A stretch of DNA of 64,000 bases from Clostridium folliculivorans (GCF_024341905.1 NZ_BQXY01000011.1:1-64000); one strand, 5' to 3'. Counted from the stretch's first letter, positions 54,709-64,000 are shown. Numbers and translations: made by a program. Notes: generated from the sequence alone by a model not told the origin.

Positions 54709-57700
54709 ATGAAATTTGCTAAAATTGCTTGGAAAGATATTTCTAGCATATTTAGAAACAGATTGATAAGAGTTTCTGTAATAGCAATTATCATAGTGCC
54801 TTTGTTATACAGCTTACTTTATCTAGCTGCGTTTTGGGATCCTTATTCAAGATTAGATAAGCTTCCAGTAGCAGTAGTAAATCTAGATAAAGGTTCTGAG
54901 AATGATGGAAAAGCTGTAAATTATGGCGATGATATTGTAAAGGATCTGAAGGAAAACAAAGAAGTTGGGTGGCAATTTACCAATTTACAAGAAGCTAAAG
55001 ATGGATTAGAAGGAAGCAAATATTATTCTATGTTTGTGATTCCTGAGGATTTTTCTGGTAAAATAATCAGTTCAAAGGATCACAAGCCTGAATCACCAGA
55101 GATTAAGTTTGTGCCTAACGACAAAAAGAATTTTCTTGCTTCACAAATAGGAGGAAAAGTTGAACTAGCTATTCAGCAAAAAATTACATCAAATATATCA
55201 AAAGAGTTCACTAAGGTTACTTTTGATAATATGTACGAACTAAAAGATGGAATGCAACAAGCAGCAGATGGAAGTAAGAAACTTTATGATGGTATAGATA
55301 CTTTAGGTAGCAATGTACCAACTATGGCAGATGGAGTTTTACAACTTAAGGATGGTTCCAATAAGTTAAGTGACGGATTAAGTCAACTTAAGGACAAGAC
55401 ATCAGCAATGCCAAGTGGAGTTTCACAGCTTTATAGTGGATCAAATCAAATAACAGGGGGATTAGGCCAGTTAAAGGCATCAACAGGTATCCCTGCATTA
55501 CTTGACGGATCTAATCAAATAACTAATGGTTTAGGAATGCTTAATGATAAAATCAAACAAGGACAAGAAACTGTTGTAAGCTTAGGACTTAATAAACTTG
55601 ATCCAAGTAAAGTTTTGAATGTAGAAAATCTTCAAAAGATCAAATCAGTAATAGCTGCAGGAAAAAAACTATCTGATGCAGATCTTTCTGTACTTAATTC
55701 TTTAAATACTTCTAGTGTTAAACTAGTAGAGAGTACAATGAGTGACATAAAGCAGTTAACTAGTGATGAAGGAATAAAAGTATTAATGAGTAAACCATCA
55801 ATACAACTAGTTTTATCACAGATGGATTTCTCAAAGCCTGAAAATCAACAGGCTTTAGCAACAAGAGTTCAAAATGCAGATAAATTAGTTAGTGATGCTA
55901 ACTCTATACAAGCAGCTTTATTAAAATTAAAGAATAATGAACCACAATTATTTACTCAATTGCAAAGTATGGATATAAATAATGAACTAAAAACAATGCC
56001 TGTAATAATAAGTTCATTAAATAATTTAAGTTCTGCAAGTAAGTTAATTACAAAGAGTGATGTGACACTTGTACAAGGGATTCTAAATGACCCTACAAAG
56101 TTGAGTAATCAATTAGCGGCTATGGATAAAACAAAGAGTGATTTAAATGGCTTAATGAATCAAATATCTACTATGCAAAGCAATGATGCTCTAAATAATG
56201 AACTAAAAACCATAGCAGTGAAGCTTGGAACTTCAAAAGCGCAAGGAGACCAAAGTGTTCAATTGTCTGCAGTTGAGAGAGATGCTATGCTTCAATATAT
56301 GGGTTCAGTAAATAATTTGACTAATGGATTTGCAAAGTACAAGCCAGAGCTGGATGGAATGATGACACAGCTAAACTCTTATGAGCAAATGGCTAAAGAT
56401 AAGATGGCAGTTGTTCAAGCTAACCCTCAATCAGCAAAAGCTCTAGGTAGTTTACTTACAAACTATGATGCAACAATGGGATTAGTAAACTCTAAATTAC
56501 CTCTATTAAATGCTGTTGGTGTAGCATTACAAAAGCCTGATAATGTTTCTGCATTGTCTACTGTAATTAGTGGTATAAATAGCATACAAACGGATTTAGC
56601 AAAGAATCAAGATAACTTAGCTTTAATAAATGACTTAATAACAAGCACTCAAGATCCTAAGGTTCAAGCTTTACTACCTAAGGTTGCAAAAATTAAGAGT
56701 GATATTGATTCGGCTAAACCACTTATAGATAAACTAAATACTCCTGAAACTTTGGCAATGCTTGAAAAAGCACCAGAGCTAGCAGGACAAGTTAAGGGAC
56801 TTCAACAAGATATAAAAAATAATGCAGATATTTTAGAAATAGCAGACAGAACATTAACAGAAGGAAATCTTGAAACTGCTCAGAACTTATTAGCATCTAT
56901 TCCAGAACTAACAAATGGAGTTCAAAAATTATATGATGGATCTACTCAGGTTACTGGAGGACTTAATACAGTAAATGGAGCAGTAAATCAGTTATATGAT
57001 GGCTCAACTCAAGTTGCTGGAGGTTTAGGCCAGCTTAATGGATCAGTACCTTCATTAATAAGTGGAGTAAATCAATTAAATGATGGAGCAGGCAAGTTAA
57101 GTAATGGACTTGGAGAGCTAAATGGAAAGATGCCTGAACTTAAAGATGGTGTTGTAAAACTTACAGATGGCTCAAAAGAATTGTCAGATAAGCTATCTGA
57201 TGGTTCAAATAAGCTAAATAATAACCTAAAGAATTCAAGTGAAGAGATGGGAACTTTTATATCAGAACCAGTTAAAGTTACTACAGAAGCGATAAATACA
57301 GTTAAGGATTATGGGACTGGCTTTACCCCATACTTTATCCCATTATCATTATGGGTTGGTGCAATCATGATGTTCTTCGTAATATCACCAAAGGTTGCCG
57401 ATGGAATGAACGCAGGCTCTGCTTCAAGAGTTTTGGGAAAATACTTCTCATATACCTTTATTGGATTACTTCAAGCAGTATTAGTGAGCATAGTTGTTTT
57501 ATTCTTGGGATTAAAACCAAACAATATCATAGCTTACTTTGGATTTAATATATTATTATCCTTTACTTTTATAGCTATAATACAAGCGTTGATATCCTTG
57601 CTTGGAGATGCTGGAAGACTTCTTGCAATAGTATTGCTTATATTTAACTTAACAACTTGTGCAGGTACTTTCCCATTAGAATTAGTACCTAAATTCTTCA

Positions 57701-57909
57701 CAGTTTTAAATCCATACCTTCCATTTACTTATGCAATAGCAGGATTAAGAGAATCTATAGCAGGCTCAGATTTTTCGGTTATAGCTAGTAGCTCTTTATT
57801 CCTATTAGCATATCTAGTAGTCTTTATAACAATAGCTGTTATATTTATAGACAGAGGAGAAAAGTTTGTAAGACTTATAGAAGGTAAAAAGGAAGAATTA
57901 GCAGCATAG
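54709..57909 (+). CDS. YhgE/Pip family membrane protein
   Basis: 1066 residues. A single N-terminal membrane segment (about 18-38) is followed by a long extracytoplasmic region rich in DG-S/G repeats (LYDGIDTLGSN, LKDGSNKLSDGLSQL, LYDGSTQVAGGLGQL) and about six C-terminal membrane segments (about 865-1055). The N-terminal block LPVAVVNLDKGSENDGKAV is the family signature. YhgE is the phage-infection protein/ESX-like membrane family linked to export of substrates. The repeat region here is long for the family. An upstream TetR with a shared palindrome suggests repression. Confidence 0.88.
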   Translation: MKFAKIAWKDISSIFRNRLIRVSVIAIIIVPLLYSLLYLAAFWDPYSRLDKLPVAVVNLDKGSENDGKAVNYGDDIVKDLKENKEVGWQFTNLQEAKDGLEGSKYYSMFVIPEDFSGKIISSKDHKPESPEIKFVPNDKKNFLASQIGGKVELAIQQKITSNISKEFTKVTFDNMYELKDGMQQAADGSKKLYDGIDTLGSNVPTMADGVLQLKDGSNKLSDGLSQLKDKTSAMPSGVSQLYSGSNQITGGLGQLKASTGIPALLDGSNQITNGLGMLNDKIKQGQETVVSLGLNKLDPSKVLNVENLQKIKSVIAAGKKLSDADLSVLNSLNTSSVKLVESTMSDIKQLTSDEGIKVLMSKPSIQLVLSQMDFSKPENQQALATRVQNADKLVSDANSIQAALLKLKNNEPQLFTQLQSMDINNELKTMPVIISSLNNLSSASKLITKSDVTLVQGILNDPTKLSNQLAAMDKTKSDLNGLMNQISTMQSNDALNNELKTIAVKLGTSKAQGDQSVQLSAVERDAMLQYMGSVNNLTNGFAKYKPELDGMMTQLNSYEQMAKDKMAVVQANPQSAKALGSLLTNYDATMGLVNSKLPLLNAVGVALQKPDNVSALSTVISGINSIQTDLAKNQDNLALINDLITSTQDPKVQALLPKVAKIKSDIDSAKPLIDKLNTPETLAMLEKAPELAGQVKGLQQDIKNNADILEIADRTLTEGNLETAQNLLASIPELTNGVQKLYDGSTQVTGGLNTVNGAVNQLYDGSTQVAGGLGQLNGSVPSLISGVNQLNDGAGKLSNGLGELNGKMPELKDGVVKLTDGSKELSDKLSDGSNKLNNNLKNSSEEMGTFISEPVKVTTEAINTVKDYGTGFTPYFIPLSLWVGAIMMFFVISPKVADGMNAGSASRVLGKYFSYTFIGLLQAVLVSIVVLFLGLKPNNIIAYFGFNILLSFTFIAIIQALISLLGDAGRLLAIVLLIFNLTTCAGTFPLELVPKFFTVLNPYLPFTYAIAGLRESIAGSDFSVIASSSLFLLAYLVVFITIAVIFIDRGEKFVRLIEGKKEELAA

Positions 57910-57932
57910 TTTTAGCATTTAATGTATAGTAT

Positions 57933-57969
57933 AAAACTGCTGATAAACATAATTTATCAGCAGTTTTTC
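57933..57969 (+). terminator. Terminator of yhgE
   Basis: AAAACTGCTGATAAA pairs with TTTATCAGCAGTTTT, then Ts. Confidence 0.9.
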
Positions 57970-58045
57970 TTACAAAAATTTCATATCTTGACTTTAAGTT
58001 TATAAAGGTTTAAAATAGGAATGTATTTTTCATACAACTTAATAT

Positions 58046-58120
58046 GTCCTCATAGTTAAATGGATAGAACAGTCCCCTCCTAAGGGACAGATGTAGGTTC
58101 GATTCCTACTGGGGATACCA
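58046..58120 (+). tRNA. tRNA-Arg(CCT)
   Basis: 75 bases with encoded CCA. The acceptor GTCCTCA pairs with TGGGGAT (with G-T pairs). The anticodon stem GTCCC/GGGAC and loop CTCCTAA give CCT at 58079-58081. It reads the AGG codon. Confidence 0.93.
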
Positions 58121-58133
58121 TGTATGGTGATAG

Positions 58134-58165
58134 AACGGCTTAACTTTAAGGGTTAAGCCGTTTTT
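58134..58165 (+). terminator. Terminator of tRNA-Arg(CCT)
   Basis: AACGGCTTAAC pairs with GTTAAGCCGTT, then T5. Confidence 0.9.
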
Positions 58166-58485
58166 GTTTTTAGAAAAGGTTACTATACTATTTGGAAAAG
58201 TTTTCTAGATATTAAGTTGATACAAATTCATTAAACATTTTTTGAAATAATACTGCAGTATTTTGCTTCATATCTTTTATAACATGAGTATGCATTAACC
58301 CATGAAAGGTTATTTAATTTAATTGTTTGTAATTTGTATGTTTTTAGGTGAATAGCAAGGGTTTTAGAATATTTATGAATATAAATTTGTAACTTAAAAT
58401 GGACAATAGAGTAAAAAAATTGCAATTAAGAAATAAAGTATTGTAAAGTTAAAGTTATATTATGGAAGAAAGGAGGGTGATTATA
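58166..58485. other. Spacer between tRNA-Arg(CCT) and a small membrane protein gene
   Basis: A/T-rich. No gene or structured element recognised. Confidence 0.4.
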
Positions 58486-58653
58486 ATGGCTGTTAAAGGA
58501 ATAAAGATTATGATAATGGGACTTGTTATTATTTTAATAGGAATATATATCGGTATTCAATCTCTTCAAGGTGTCAGAACAGGTGATAGAGAAGTTTTAT
58601 TAATCATTGTTGGGGCAATTATCAGCGTAATAGGTTTTTTCGTTAAATCTTAG
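58486..58653 (+). CDS. Small two-helix membrane protein
   Basis: 55 residues from ATG 58486, which has AAGGAGGGTG 6 bases upstream (the frame opens at 58462 but that codon has no RBS). Two hydrophobic helices (about 8-25 and 35-53) are separated by QSLQGVRTGDRE. The strong RBS supports translation. The family is not recognised. Confidence 0.65.
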   Translation: MAVKGIKIMIMGLVIILIGIYIGIQSLQGVRTGDREVLLIIVGAIISVIGFFVKS

Positions 58654-58808
58654 AAACTTAGTTGGAATTCTTATGCGAGTTTTTTCAAGTTGATAGTTTT
58701 ATAGTATGCTAGTTTAGCAAGCAAATTTAATTCTACTACTTTGTAGTTATGGATTAACTTATATTTATACTTATAGATAAGAAAATAATTAAATGAGGGG
58801 GAAGATTT

Positions 58809-59363
58809 ATGCAAGCTGAGGTGTATACACCTAAATTATTAGTTATATATGGAACAATGATTTTACTTGTAACTATGTTAATTTCCATATTAATAAAAAA
58901 GAAAAGAAATAAAGTGATAGTTTGGAAGAGAGAGGCTATATTTGGGGGCTTTGTAGTATATATACTACTAGTATTAAGTATTACACTATTACCTATTACG
59001 GTATATCGTACTGTTAACCCATATAAAATCACTCCTAATATAAATGTTATACCTTTAATTGGGATTGATACAGATAGGTTTGGTTTAATTGGCATAATAA
59101 ATATAGTTGGTAATATATTTTTATTAACTCCATTGAGTATTTTTATAAAAATGCTCTATTCTGATAAGTTTAGTTTTAAGAAGTGTATGATAATAGTAAT
59201 TTTATTTTCAATAGGTATAGAATTTATGCAGTACTTAGAAATGGTATGGCAATTACAAAGTTCGAGAGTTACGGATATCAATGATATATTATTTAATACA
59301 ATTGGTGGTGTAATAGGTTATTTTGCATATGATACTTTGGTGAAAAAGAAAATTCATATATAA
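58809..59363 (+). CDS. VanZ family membrane protein
   Basis: 184 residues with about five membrane segments. The typical VanZ blocks are VYILLVLSITLLPI, NVIPLIG, NIVGNIFLLTPL, IGIEFMQYLEMVW and RVTDINDILFNTIGGVIGY. VanZ proteins affect teicoplanin resistance and surface physiology, but the biochemical role is unresolved. The RBS GAGGGGGAAG precedes ATG. Confidence 0.88.
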   Translation: MQAEVYTPKLLVIYGTMILLVTMLISILIKKKRNKVIVWKREAIFGGFVVYILLVLSITLLPITVYRTVNPYKITPNINVIPLIGIDTDRFGLIGIINIVGNIFLLTPLSIFIKMLYSDKFSFKKCMIIVILFSIGIEFMQYLEMVWQLQSSRVTDINDILFNTIGGVIGYFAYDTLVKKKIHI

Positions 59364-59386
59364 ATGTATGTATGTTTTATTTAGAG

Positions 59387-59417
59387 AAGCTTAATCATTA
59401 AGATTAAGCTTTTTTTG
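59387..59417 (+). terminator. Terminator of the vanZ-like gene
   Basis: AAGCTTAATC pairs with GATTAAGCTT, then T7. Confidence 0.9.
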
Positions 59418-59497
59418 TGCAGAAAGTCACGGAAGTAGTAAGTATATTTATTTATTAAAAGTATATACTTATATAAATAGTTATGCTATTATTATAT

Positions 59498-59514
59498 ATG
59501 TAAAGGAAATCATT
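59498..59514 (+). promoter_or_regulatory. Possible CcpA cre site
   Basis: ATGTAAAGGAAATCATT matches the cre consensus WTGNAARCGNWWWCAWW at 16 of 17 positions (G replaces the central C). It is about 30 bases before the acetylesterase start, a position that would block transcription in the presence of preferred sugars. Confidence 0.4.
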
Positions 59515-59543
59515 TTTTATAAAATAGATAAGAGGTGATAATA

Positions 59544-61058
59544 TTGGGATTTAAATTAGCTCCGATCTTTTCTGACAATATGGTCCTTCAGAGAGATTCT
59601 GAAGTTGTTGTCTGGGGAAAGGCTGAGAATGATGATTTAATAATAGGTAAAATGTGTGGACAAGAAGTTAAGGCCTACGCAAAGAATGGTGAGTTTAGAC
59701 TCATATTTAAAGATCTTAAAGCTGGTGGACCTTTTGAACTGGAGATATTATCGGAAGACCAAGAAGTAATCTTTAACAATATTTTAGTAGGTGAAGTTTG
59801 GATTGCAGGTGGACAATCTAATATGGAATTTAATCTGAAGGATTCTATAGGTGCTGAGAAAGAAATAGAACAGTCCAATTATACTGAGATAAGATATTAT
59901 AATGTACCAGATATAATATATGAGAATGGTGATGAAGTTTTACCTGAGGGGATAATAGATACAGGGTGGAGTGTAGCATCGCCAGAAACAGCAGCATATT
60001 ACTCAGCTGTTGCATATCATTTTGCTAAGAATTTATATAATGACTTAAAGGTTCCTATAGGAATAATTAACTGTAATAAGGGTGGAACCTCTGCATCTAG
60101 CTGGATGAATGAAAAATACTTATCTGAGGATAATGAATTAACAGAAGCATATTTAGAACAATATAAAAAAGCTATAGAAAACCTTACAGATGAAGAAGAA
60201 GATAGATTAACATCTGAATTTTATAAATCACAAGAGGATTACAACAGAAGAGAAGAGGAATATAAGAAAAAGTATCCTGAAAGATCTATGGAACAGCTTC
60301 ATGCAGAAATAGGCAGTGTTCCATGGCCGCCTCCACTGGGAAGAAAGTCATATCAAAGGCCATGTGGAATTTATAAAACAAAATTTAGAAAAATAACTCC
60401 TTTTAGGGTTAGAGGGGTTATTTGGTATCAAGGTGAAGAAGATTCATCAAAAGCACATCTGTACAAGAAACTTTTTAGTAGATTGATAAAATGTTGGAGA
60501 GAGGATTTGGAAAGTGCAGAACTTCCTTTCGTATTTGTGCAGCTACCTATGTTTAATGATGAGAAGCTTGATACTTGGCAGATTGTTAGAGATGCACAGT
60601 TATACACTTATAAAAACATGAAAAATACATCTATGATAGTTACTTCAGATTTAGGAGAAGCAGAAGATGTTCACCCTAAGGATAAAAAACCAGTGGGAGA
60701 AAGACTTGCTTTAGCTGCAAGGCAGGATGTATATGAGGAAAATATAAATGGTCATTCTCCTATATATCTCGATTATGAGATTATAGGCAATAAGGTAAGA
60801 ATAAGTTTTGATTATGTATTACCTGGGGAATTGATTATAAAGGATGATACAAAATTAAATGGTTTTGAGATATATGATAAAAATAAAGTTTTACATCCCG
60901 CAAAGGCTTATATTGAAAAGGATAAAGTAATTGTTTATAGCGAAGAAGTTGGTGAGCCTATAGGTGTTGCTTATGGTTGGAAGAACTATATTGAAATAAA
61001 TCTATTTAATAATATAGGGTTACCTGCTTCACCGTTTAATACCTTAAGTAAATATTAA
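59544..61058 (+). CDS. SGNH-type sialate O-acetylesterase-like hydrolase
   Basis: 504 residues from TTG 59544 with RBS GAGGTG 6 bases upstream; a GTG at 59535 lies inside that RBS. The SGNH motifs are VWIAGGQSNMEF (catalytic Ser), GVIWYQGEED, and DLGEAEDVHPKDK (Asp-x2-His). The family is usually extracellular, but there is no signal peptide here, so it works in the cytoplasm. It probably removes acetyl groups from sugars before the following GH1 glycosidase acts. First gene of the carbohydrate cassette. Confidence 0.85.
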   Translation: MGFKLAPIFSDNMVLQRDSEVVVWGKAENDDLIIGKMCGQEVKAYAKNGEFRLIFKDLKAGGPFELEILSEDQEVIFNNILVGEVWIAGGQSNMEFNLKDSIGAEKEIEQSNYTEIRYYNVPDIIYENGDEVLPEGIIDTGWSVASPETAAYYSAVAYHFAKNLYNDLKVPIGIINCNKGGTSASSWMNEKYLSEDNELTEAYLEQYKKAIENLTDEEEDRLTSEFYKSQEDYNRREEEYKKKYPERSMEQLHAEIGSVPWPPPLGRKSYQRPCGIYKTKFRKITPFRVRGVIWYQGEEDSSKAHLYKKLFSRLIKCWREDLESAELPFVFVQLPMFNDEKLDTWQIVRDAQLYTYKNMKNTSMIVTSDLGEAEDVHPKDKKPVGERLALAARQDVYEENINGHSPIYLDYEIIGNKVRISFDYVLPGELIIKDDTKLNGFEIYDKNKVLHPAKAYIEKDKVIVYSEEVGEPIGVAYGWKNYIEINLFNNIGLPASPFNTLSKY

Positions 61059-61162
61059 TAAAGATTTTATCTGTTTTATTATTTATAAATTATATAGATA
61101 TAGAATCACAAACACATACAGCTACGTCGAAGTAAAAATACAATAAGGATAGGTGATATTAA

Positions 61163-62554
61163 TTGAAACATGAATTTCCAAAAGATTTTTGGTGGGGGGC
61201 AGCTACATCTGGACCTCAATCAGAAGGAAGATTTAACAAAAAACATAGAAGCGTATTTGATTATTGGTATGATATAGAGCCGGAAGCTTTTTTTGATAGA
61301 GTAGGTCCAAATGTAGCTTCAAACTTTTATAATAGCTTCAGAGAAGATTTGAAACTTATGAAATCTATAGGATTTAATTCTTTTAGAACGTCTATTCAAT
61401 GGACACGTCTTATCAAAGATTTTGAAACTGCTGAAGTTGAATCAGATTCAGTAAGATTTTATAATGAAATGATTGATGAATGCATAGCTAATGGAATGAT
61501 ACCAGTTATAAATTTACATCATTTTGATCTTCCAATAGAACTTTATGAAAAGTATGGTGGTTGGGAATCAAAGCACGTAGTTGAGCTTTTTGCAAAGTAC
61601 TCTAGAGTATGTTTTGATTTATTTGGAGATAGAGTTAAGCATTGGACAACTTTCAATGAGCCTATAGTAATTGTACAAGGTGAATATATAAATCAGTTTC
61701 ATTATCCCAATCTAGTAGATGGTAAGAAAGCTGTTCAAGTATCTTATAATTTAAATCTTGCTTCAGCAAAAGCTATAGAGCAATTTAGATTGAGCAAAAA
61801 TAGCAAAGATGGAGAGATAGGAATAGTATTAAATCTTACCCCTGCATATCCAAGATCTAATTCGGAGGAAGATTTAGCTGCCTCAGATTTTGCAAACAAG
61901 TTTCATAATAGAATGTTTCTTGATCCAGCAGTCTTGGGACATTTTCCAGAAGGCTTAGCTGAGATATTTATAAAAGATGATGTTATGTGGCAGTATACAG
62001 AAGAAGAGTTAGAATTAATAAAAAATAATACAATTGATTTTCTTGGAGTAAACTTCTATCAACCATTAAGAGTCAAGGCGTTAGAACATGAATTTGATGA
62101 ATCAAAGAAGGGATGGCTTCCTGATAAATACTATTCGTACTATGAAATGCCAGGAAGAAGGGTAAACCCTCATAAAAATTGGGAAATATATCCTGAAGCT
62201 ATGTATGATATAGCAATCAATATAAGAGATAATTACAAGAATATACCATGGTATGTTTCAGAAAATGGAATGGGTGTTTATGGTGAAGAAAAGTTTAAAG
62301 ACGAAAATGGAATGATTGTTGATGATTATAGAATTGAGTTCATAACAGAACATCTAGAATTCCTTCATAAAGGTATAGAAGAAGGGTCTAATTGCTTTGG
62401 ATATCACCTTTGGACTCCGATAGATTGCTGGTCATGGATGAATGCATATAGAAATAGATATGGATTTATATCTTTAGATTTAGCTACTCAGATCAAGACT
62501 ATAAAAAAATCAGGTTATTGGTTTAAAGCAGTTTCAGAAAACAATGGATTTTAG
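61163..62554 (+). CDS. Glycoside hydrolase family 1 (beta-glucosidase / 6-phospho-beta-glucosidase)
   Basis: 463 residues. It begins FPKDFWWGAATSGPQSEG, the GH1 start. The acid/base is in WTTFNEPI (Glu near residue 168) and the nucleophile in VSENGMGVYG (Glu near 368). The Trp-rich block WTPIDCWSWMNAYRNRYGF is conserved. No signal peptide, so it is cytoplasmic. Phospho-specific residues cannot be assigned with confidence. The neighbouring ROK kinase would suit phosphorylated beta-glucosides. The start is TTG 61163 with AGGTGA upstream. Confidence 0.9.
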   Translation: MKHEFPKDFWWGAATSGPQSEGRFNKKHRSVFDYWYDIEPEAFFDRVGPNVASNFYNSFREDLKLMKSIGFNSFRTSIQWTRLIKDFETAEVESDSVRFYNEMIDECIANGMIPVINLHHFDLPIELYEKYGGWESKHVVELFAKYSRVCFDLFGDRVKHWTTFNEPIVIVQGEYINQFHYPNLVDGKKAVQVSYNLNLASAKAIEQFRLSKNSKDGEIGIVLNLTPAYPRSNSEEDLAASDFANKFHNRMFLDPAVLGHFPEGLAEIFIKDDVMWQYTEEELELIKNNTIDFLGVNFYQPLRVKALEHEFDESKKGWLPDKYYSYYEMPGRRVNPHKNWEIYPEAMYDIAINIRDNYKNIPWYVSENGMGVYGEEKFKDENGMIVDDYRIEFITEHLEFLHKGIEEGSNCFGYHLWTPIDCWSWMNAYRNRYGFISLDLATQIKTIKKSGYWFKAVSENNGF

Positions 62555-62766
62555 CCCGTACTCTATTAGTTTACCCTAAAACTAAACTCAAAATCAGAAT
62601 GTGGTGCTCTAAAGATTACAAATTTTTTAGGGCAACTACATCTGAATATCGTTTAAGAAAAAATATTTTTTACTGTATATCTTACAAAGTAGTTATAGGG
62701 AAATTAATATTTATATAAATGATAGACTTTAATTAAATTCATTTTAATAGAAAGGTGAGTGTATAT

Positions 62767-63645
62767 ATGAGCATATTAACCTTTGATATTGGTGGGACAA
62801 GCATAAAATATGGAGTGTTAGATAGAAGTGGAAATATACATGAAAAAGGTAAATTTGAAACTCCTAAAGAAGATATAGATGCCTTAATCTCTGGAATGGT
62901 AGAGATTAAGAAAACTTATGATGATAAGTATGATTTTGAAGGAATTGCAATGAGCTGTCCAGGTGCAGTAGATGATAGTACTGGAATAATAGGTGGAGCA
63001 AGTGCAGTTTCATGTATACATGGATTTAATATTAAAGAGAAAATAGCAAAAGCCACAGGCATAACAAACATAAGCATGGAAAATGATGCCAATTGTGCAG
63101 CTTTAGCAGAAGTGTGGATAGGTGCAGCAAGAGACAATAAGGATGTATTATTTGTAATATTAGGATCTGGTGTAGGCGGCGCTGTAATTAAGGATAAAAA
63201 GATTCACAAAGGAGCAAATCTACATGGCGGTGAATTTGGATACATGATAACATCAGAAGATTATACTACTTTAAGTACAGTAGCAACGCCAGTTCATATG
63301 GCAGATAGCTATGCAAAGGCTAAAGGAGTTAATGATAATTTTATTGATGGAGAGCAGGTGTTTAAGCTTGCTGAAGCTGGAGATGAAATCGCTAAGCATG
63401 AAGTAAAAAGGTTTTATAAGAACTTGGCAATTGGAATATATAACATTCAGTATGTTTATGACCCTGAAGTTATAGTTATTGGTGGTGGAATAAGTATAAG
63501 AGAGGATCTTATAGATAATATTGAATTAGCTATGGATGAGCTTATGGCTGCTGTAGAAATTGCGAAGGTCAGACCAGTTGTAAAACGATGTGAATATATG
63601 AATGATTCAAATTTAATTGGTGCAGTTTATAACTACATTAATTAA
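62767..63645 (+). CDS. ROK family sugar kinase without the zinc motif (BglK-like)
   Basis: 292 residues from ATG 62767; GTG 62755 overlaps the RBS AAAGGTG. Motifs: ATP site LTFDIGGTSIKYGV (2-16), AMSCPGAVDD, MENDANCAALAE (catalytic Asp) and LGSGVGGAVI, then HGGEFGYM. Where most ROK kinases have CxCGxxGCxE, this one reads about EDYTTLSTVATPVH, without cysteines. That gap is known in BglK-type kinases, which phosphorylate cellobiose-like disaccharides. It lies just after the GH1 gene, so the pair could phosphorylate and cleave a beta-glucoside. Confidence 0.85.
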   Translation: MSILTFDIGGTSIKYGVLDRSGNIHEKGKFETPKEDIDALISGMVEIKKTYDDKYDFEGIAMSCPGAVDDSTGIIGGASAVSCIHGFNIKEKIAKATGITNISMENDANCAALAEVWIGAARDNKDVLFVILGSGVGGAVIKDKKIHKGANLHGGEFGYMITSEDYTTLSTVATPVHMADSYAKAKGVNDNFIDGEQVFKLAEAGDEIAKHEVKRFYKNLAIGIYNIQYVYDPEVIVIGGGISIREDLIDNIELAMDELMAAVEIAKVRPVVKRCEYMNDSNLIGAVYNYIN

Positions 63646-63977
63646 GGAATTAGTTCAAATAATTAATATAGTAATAGATATAGGTTAAGGCTAATGAATT
63701 ATAGGTCGATTGATATATATATATATGAATTAGTATGTGTTAGAAAATGTAAGATATTAATGAAGTTTGTCAATAAAATATATCCTATAAAAAATAAAAG
63801 TATATATTTTTATTACAAAGCATATAGACATATAAAAAGATATAGTTTATAATAATTTTGTAAGATATATGTAAACGATATTAAAGGTATATTAAGTTAA
63901 AAATGCTATGGAATCATAATTTTAAGATTTAACTACATTTTCTTAAAATTATACAAATCAAAAGGGGGAATTTGAAA
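63646..63977. promoter_or_regulatory. Upstream region of the last gene, with a possible cre site
   Basis: 332 bases, A/T-rich. ATGTAAACGATATTAAA at 63869-63885 matches the cre consensus at 16 of 17 positions (T replaces the C before the last three). Promoter boxes were not clear. No ORF. Confidence 0.4.
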
Positions 63978-64000
63978 ATGAATAAGAAAGTTTTAGCTGT
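63978..64000 (+). CDS. Start of a gene cut by the window edge
   Basis: ATG 63978 opens MNKKVLA, with AAGGGGG 9 bases upstream. The Lys-rich start followed by hydrophobic residues suits a signal peptide, for example a solute-binding lipoprotein, but seven codons cannot decide it. Confidence 0.5.

Overview
The window is a low-GC Firmicute chromosome segment, most likely a Clostridium sensu stricto species or close relative. The evidence is strong A/T bias in third codon positions and intergenic DNA, strong GGAGG-type ribosome binding sites, frequent TTG starts, a T-box leader, NiaR, an ANTAR regulator beside type I glnA, addBA, sbcDC, YhgE/Pip, VanZ and DUF1189/DUF1292/DUF4177 proteins. I saw no rRNA, insertion sequence, prophage or CRISPR array. 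The content is mostly housekeeping with several signs of local decay.

Layout. 1-133: end of a tRNA cluster (partial tRNA, tRNA-Ala). 262-5763: HD hydrolase, NiaR niacin repressor, UPF0182 membrane protein, a GlpA-like FAD/BFD oxidoreductase and a half-length DUF1667 protein. 5791-7321: a complete serine-type T-box leader with no gene behind it, then two tandem copies of a tRNA-Ser(TGA)/tRNA-Ser(GCT) pair. 7456-20221: phosphoesterase, acetyltransferase, the AddB-AddA recombination nuclease, an AEC transporter, CCA-adding enzyme and a YhaM-like exonuclease. 20281-26703: L,D-transpeptidase, two DUF1189 membrane proteins, PepT, then glnA with an ANTAR regulator. 27593-32080: SbcD-SbcC. 32214-41737: DegV, Nramp transporter, tRNA-Arg(ACG), acyltransferase, MerR, CDF transporter, secreted GH16 glucanase and polysaccharide deacetylase. 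41970-53492: DUF4177, a collapsed GT2 pseudogene in front of its usual GT39 partner, DUF1259, FAD/Rieske oxidoreductase, metal-dependent hydrolase, VOC protein, hemerythrin, fluoride channel, DUF1292, a candidate structured RNA, a CARF/DUF1887 (Card1-like) nuclease and phosphatidylserine decarboxylase. 53824-59363: TetR regulator with YhgE/Pip, tRNA-Arg(CCT) and small membrane proteins. 59498-64000: a carbohydrate cassette (SGNH acetylesterase, GH1 glycosidase, ROK kinase, start of another gene) with CcpA-type sites.

Functional links. AddAB and SbcCD are the two DNA-end-processing machines. glnA and the ANTAR protein probably form an antitermination circuit. TetR and yhgE share a TGACCAG[T/C]CA sequence in their upstream regions. 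GH1 plus ROK suggests phosphorolysis-independent use of a beta-glucoside by a cytoplasmic kinase and glycosidase.

Most unusual signals: the orphan serine T-box; the orphan Card1-like protein with altered CARF and nuclease motifs; a structured-RNA candidate at 50571-50750; a dispersed palindromic repeat (three copies, 26766, 32118, 42245); and three remnants of genes (GT2, a short-chain dehydrogenase beside MerR, half of DUF1667).
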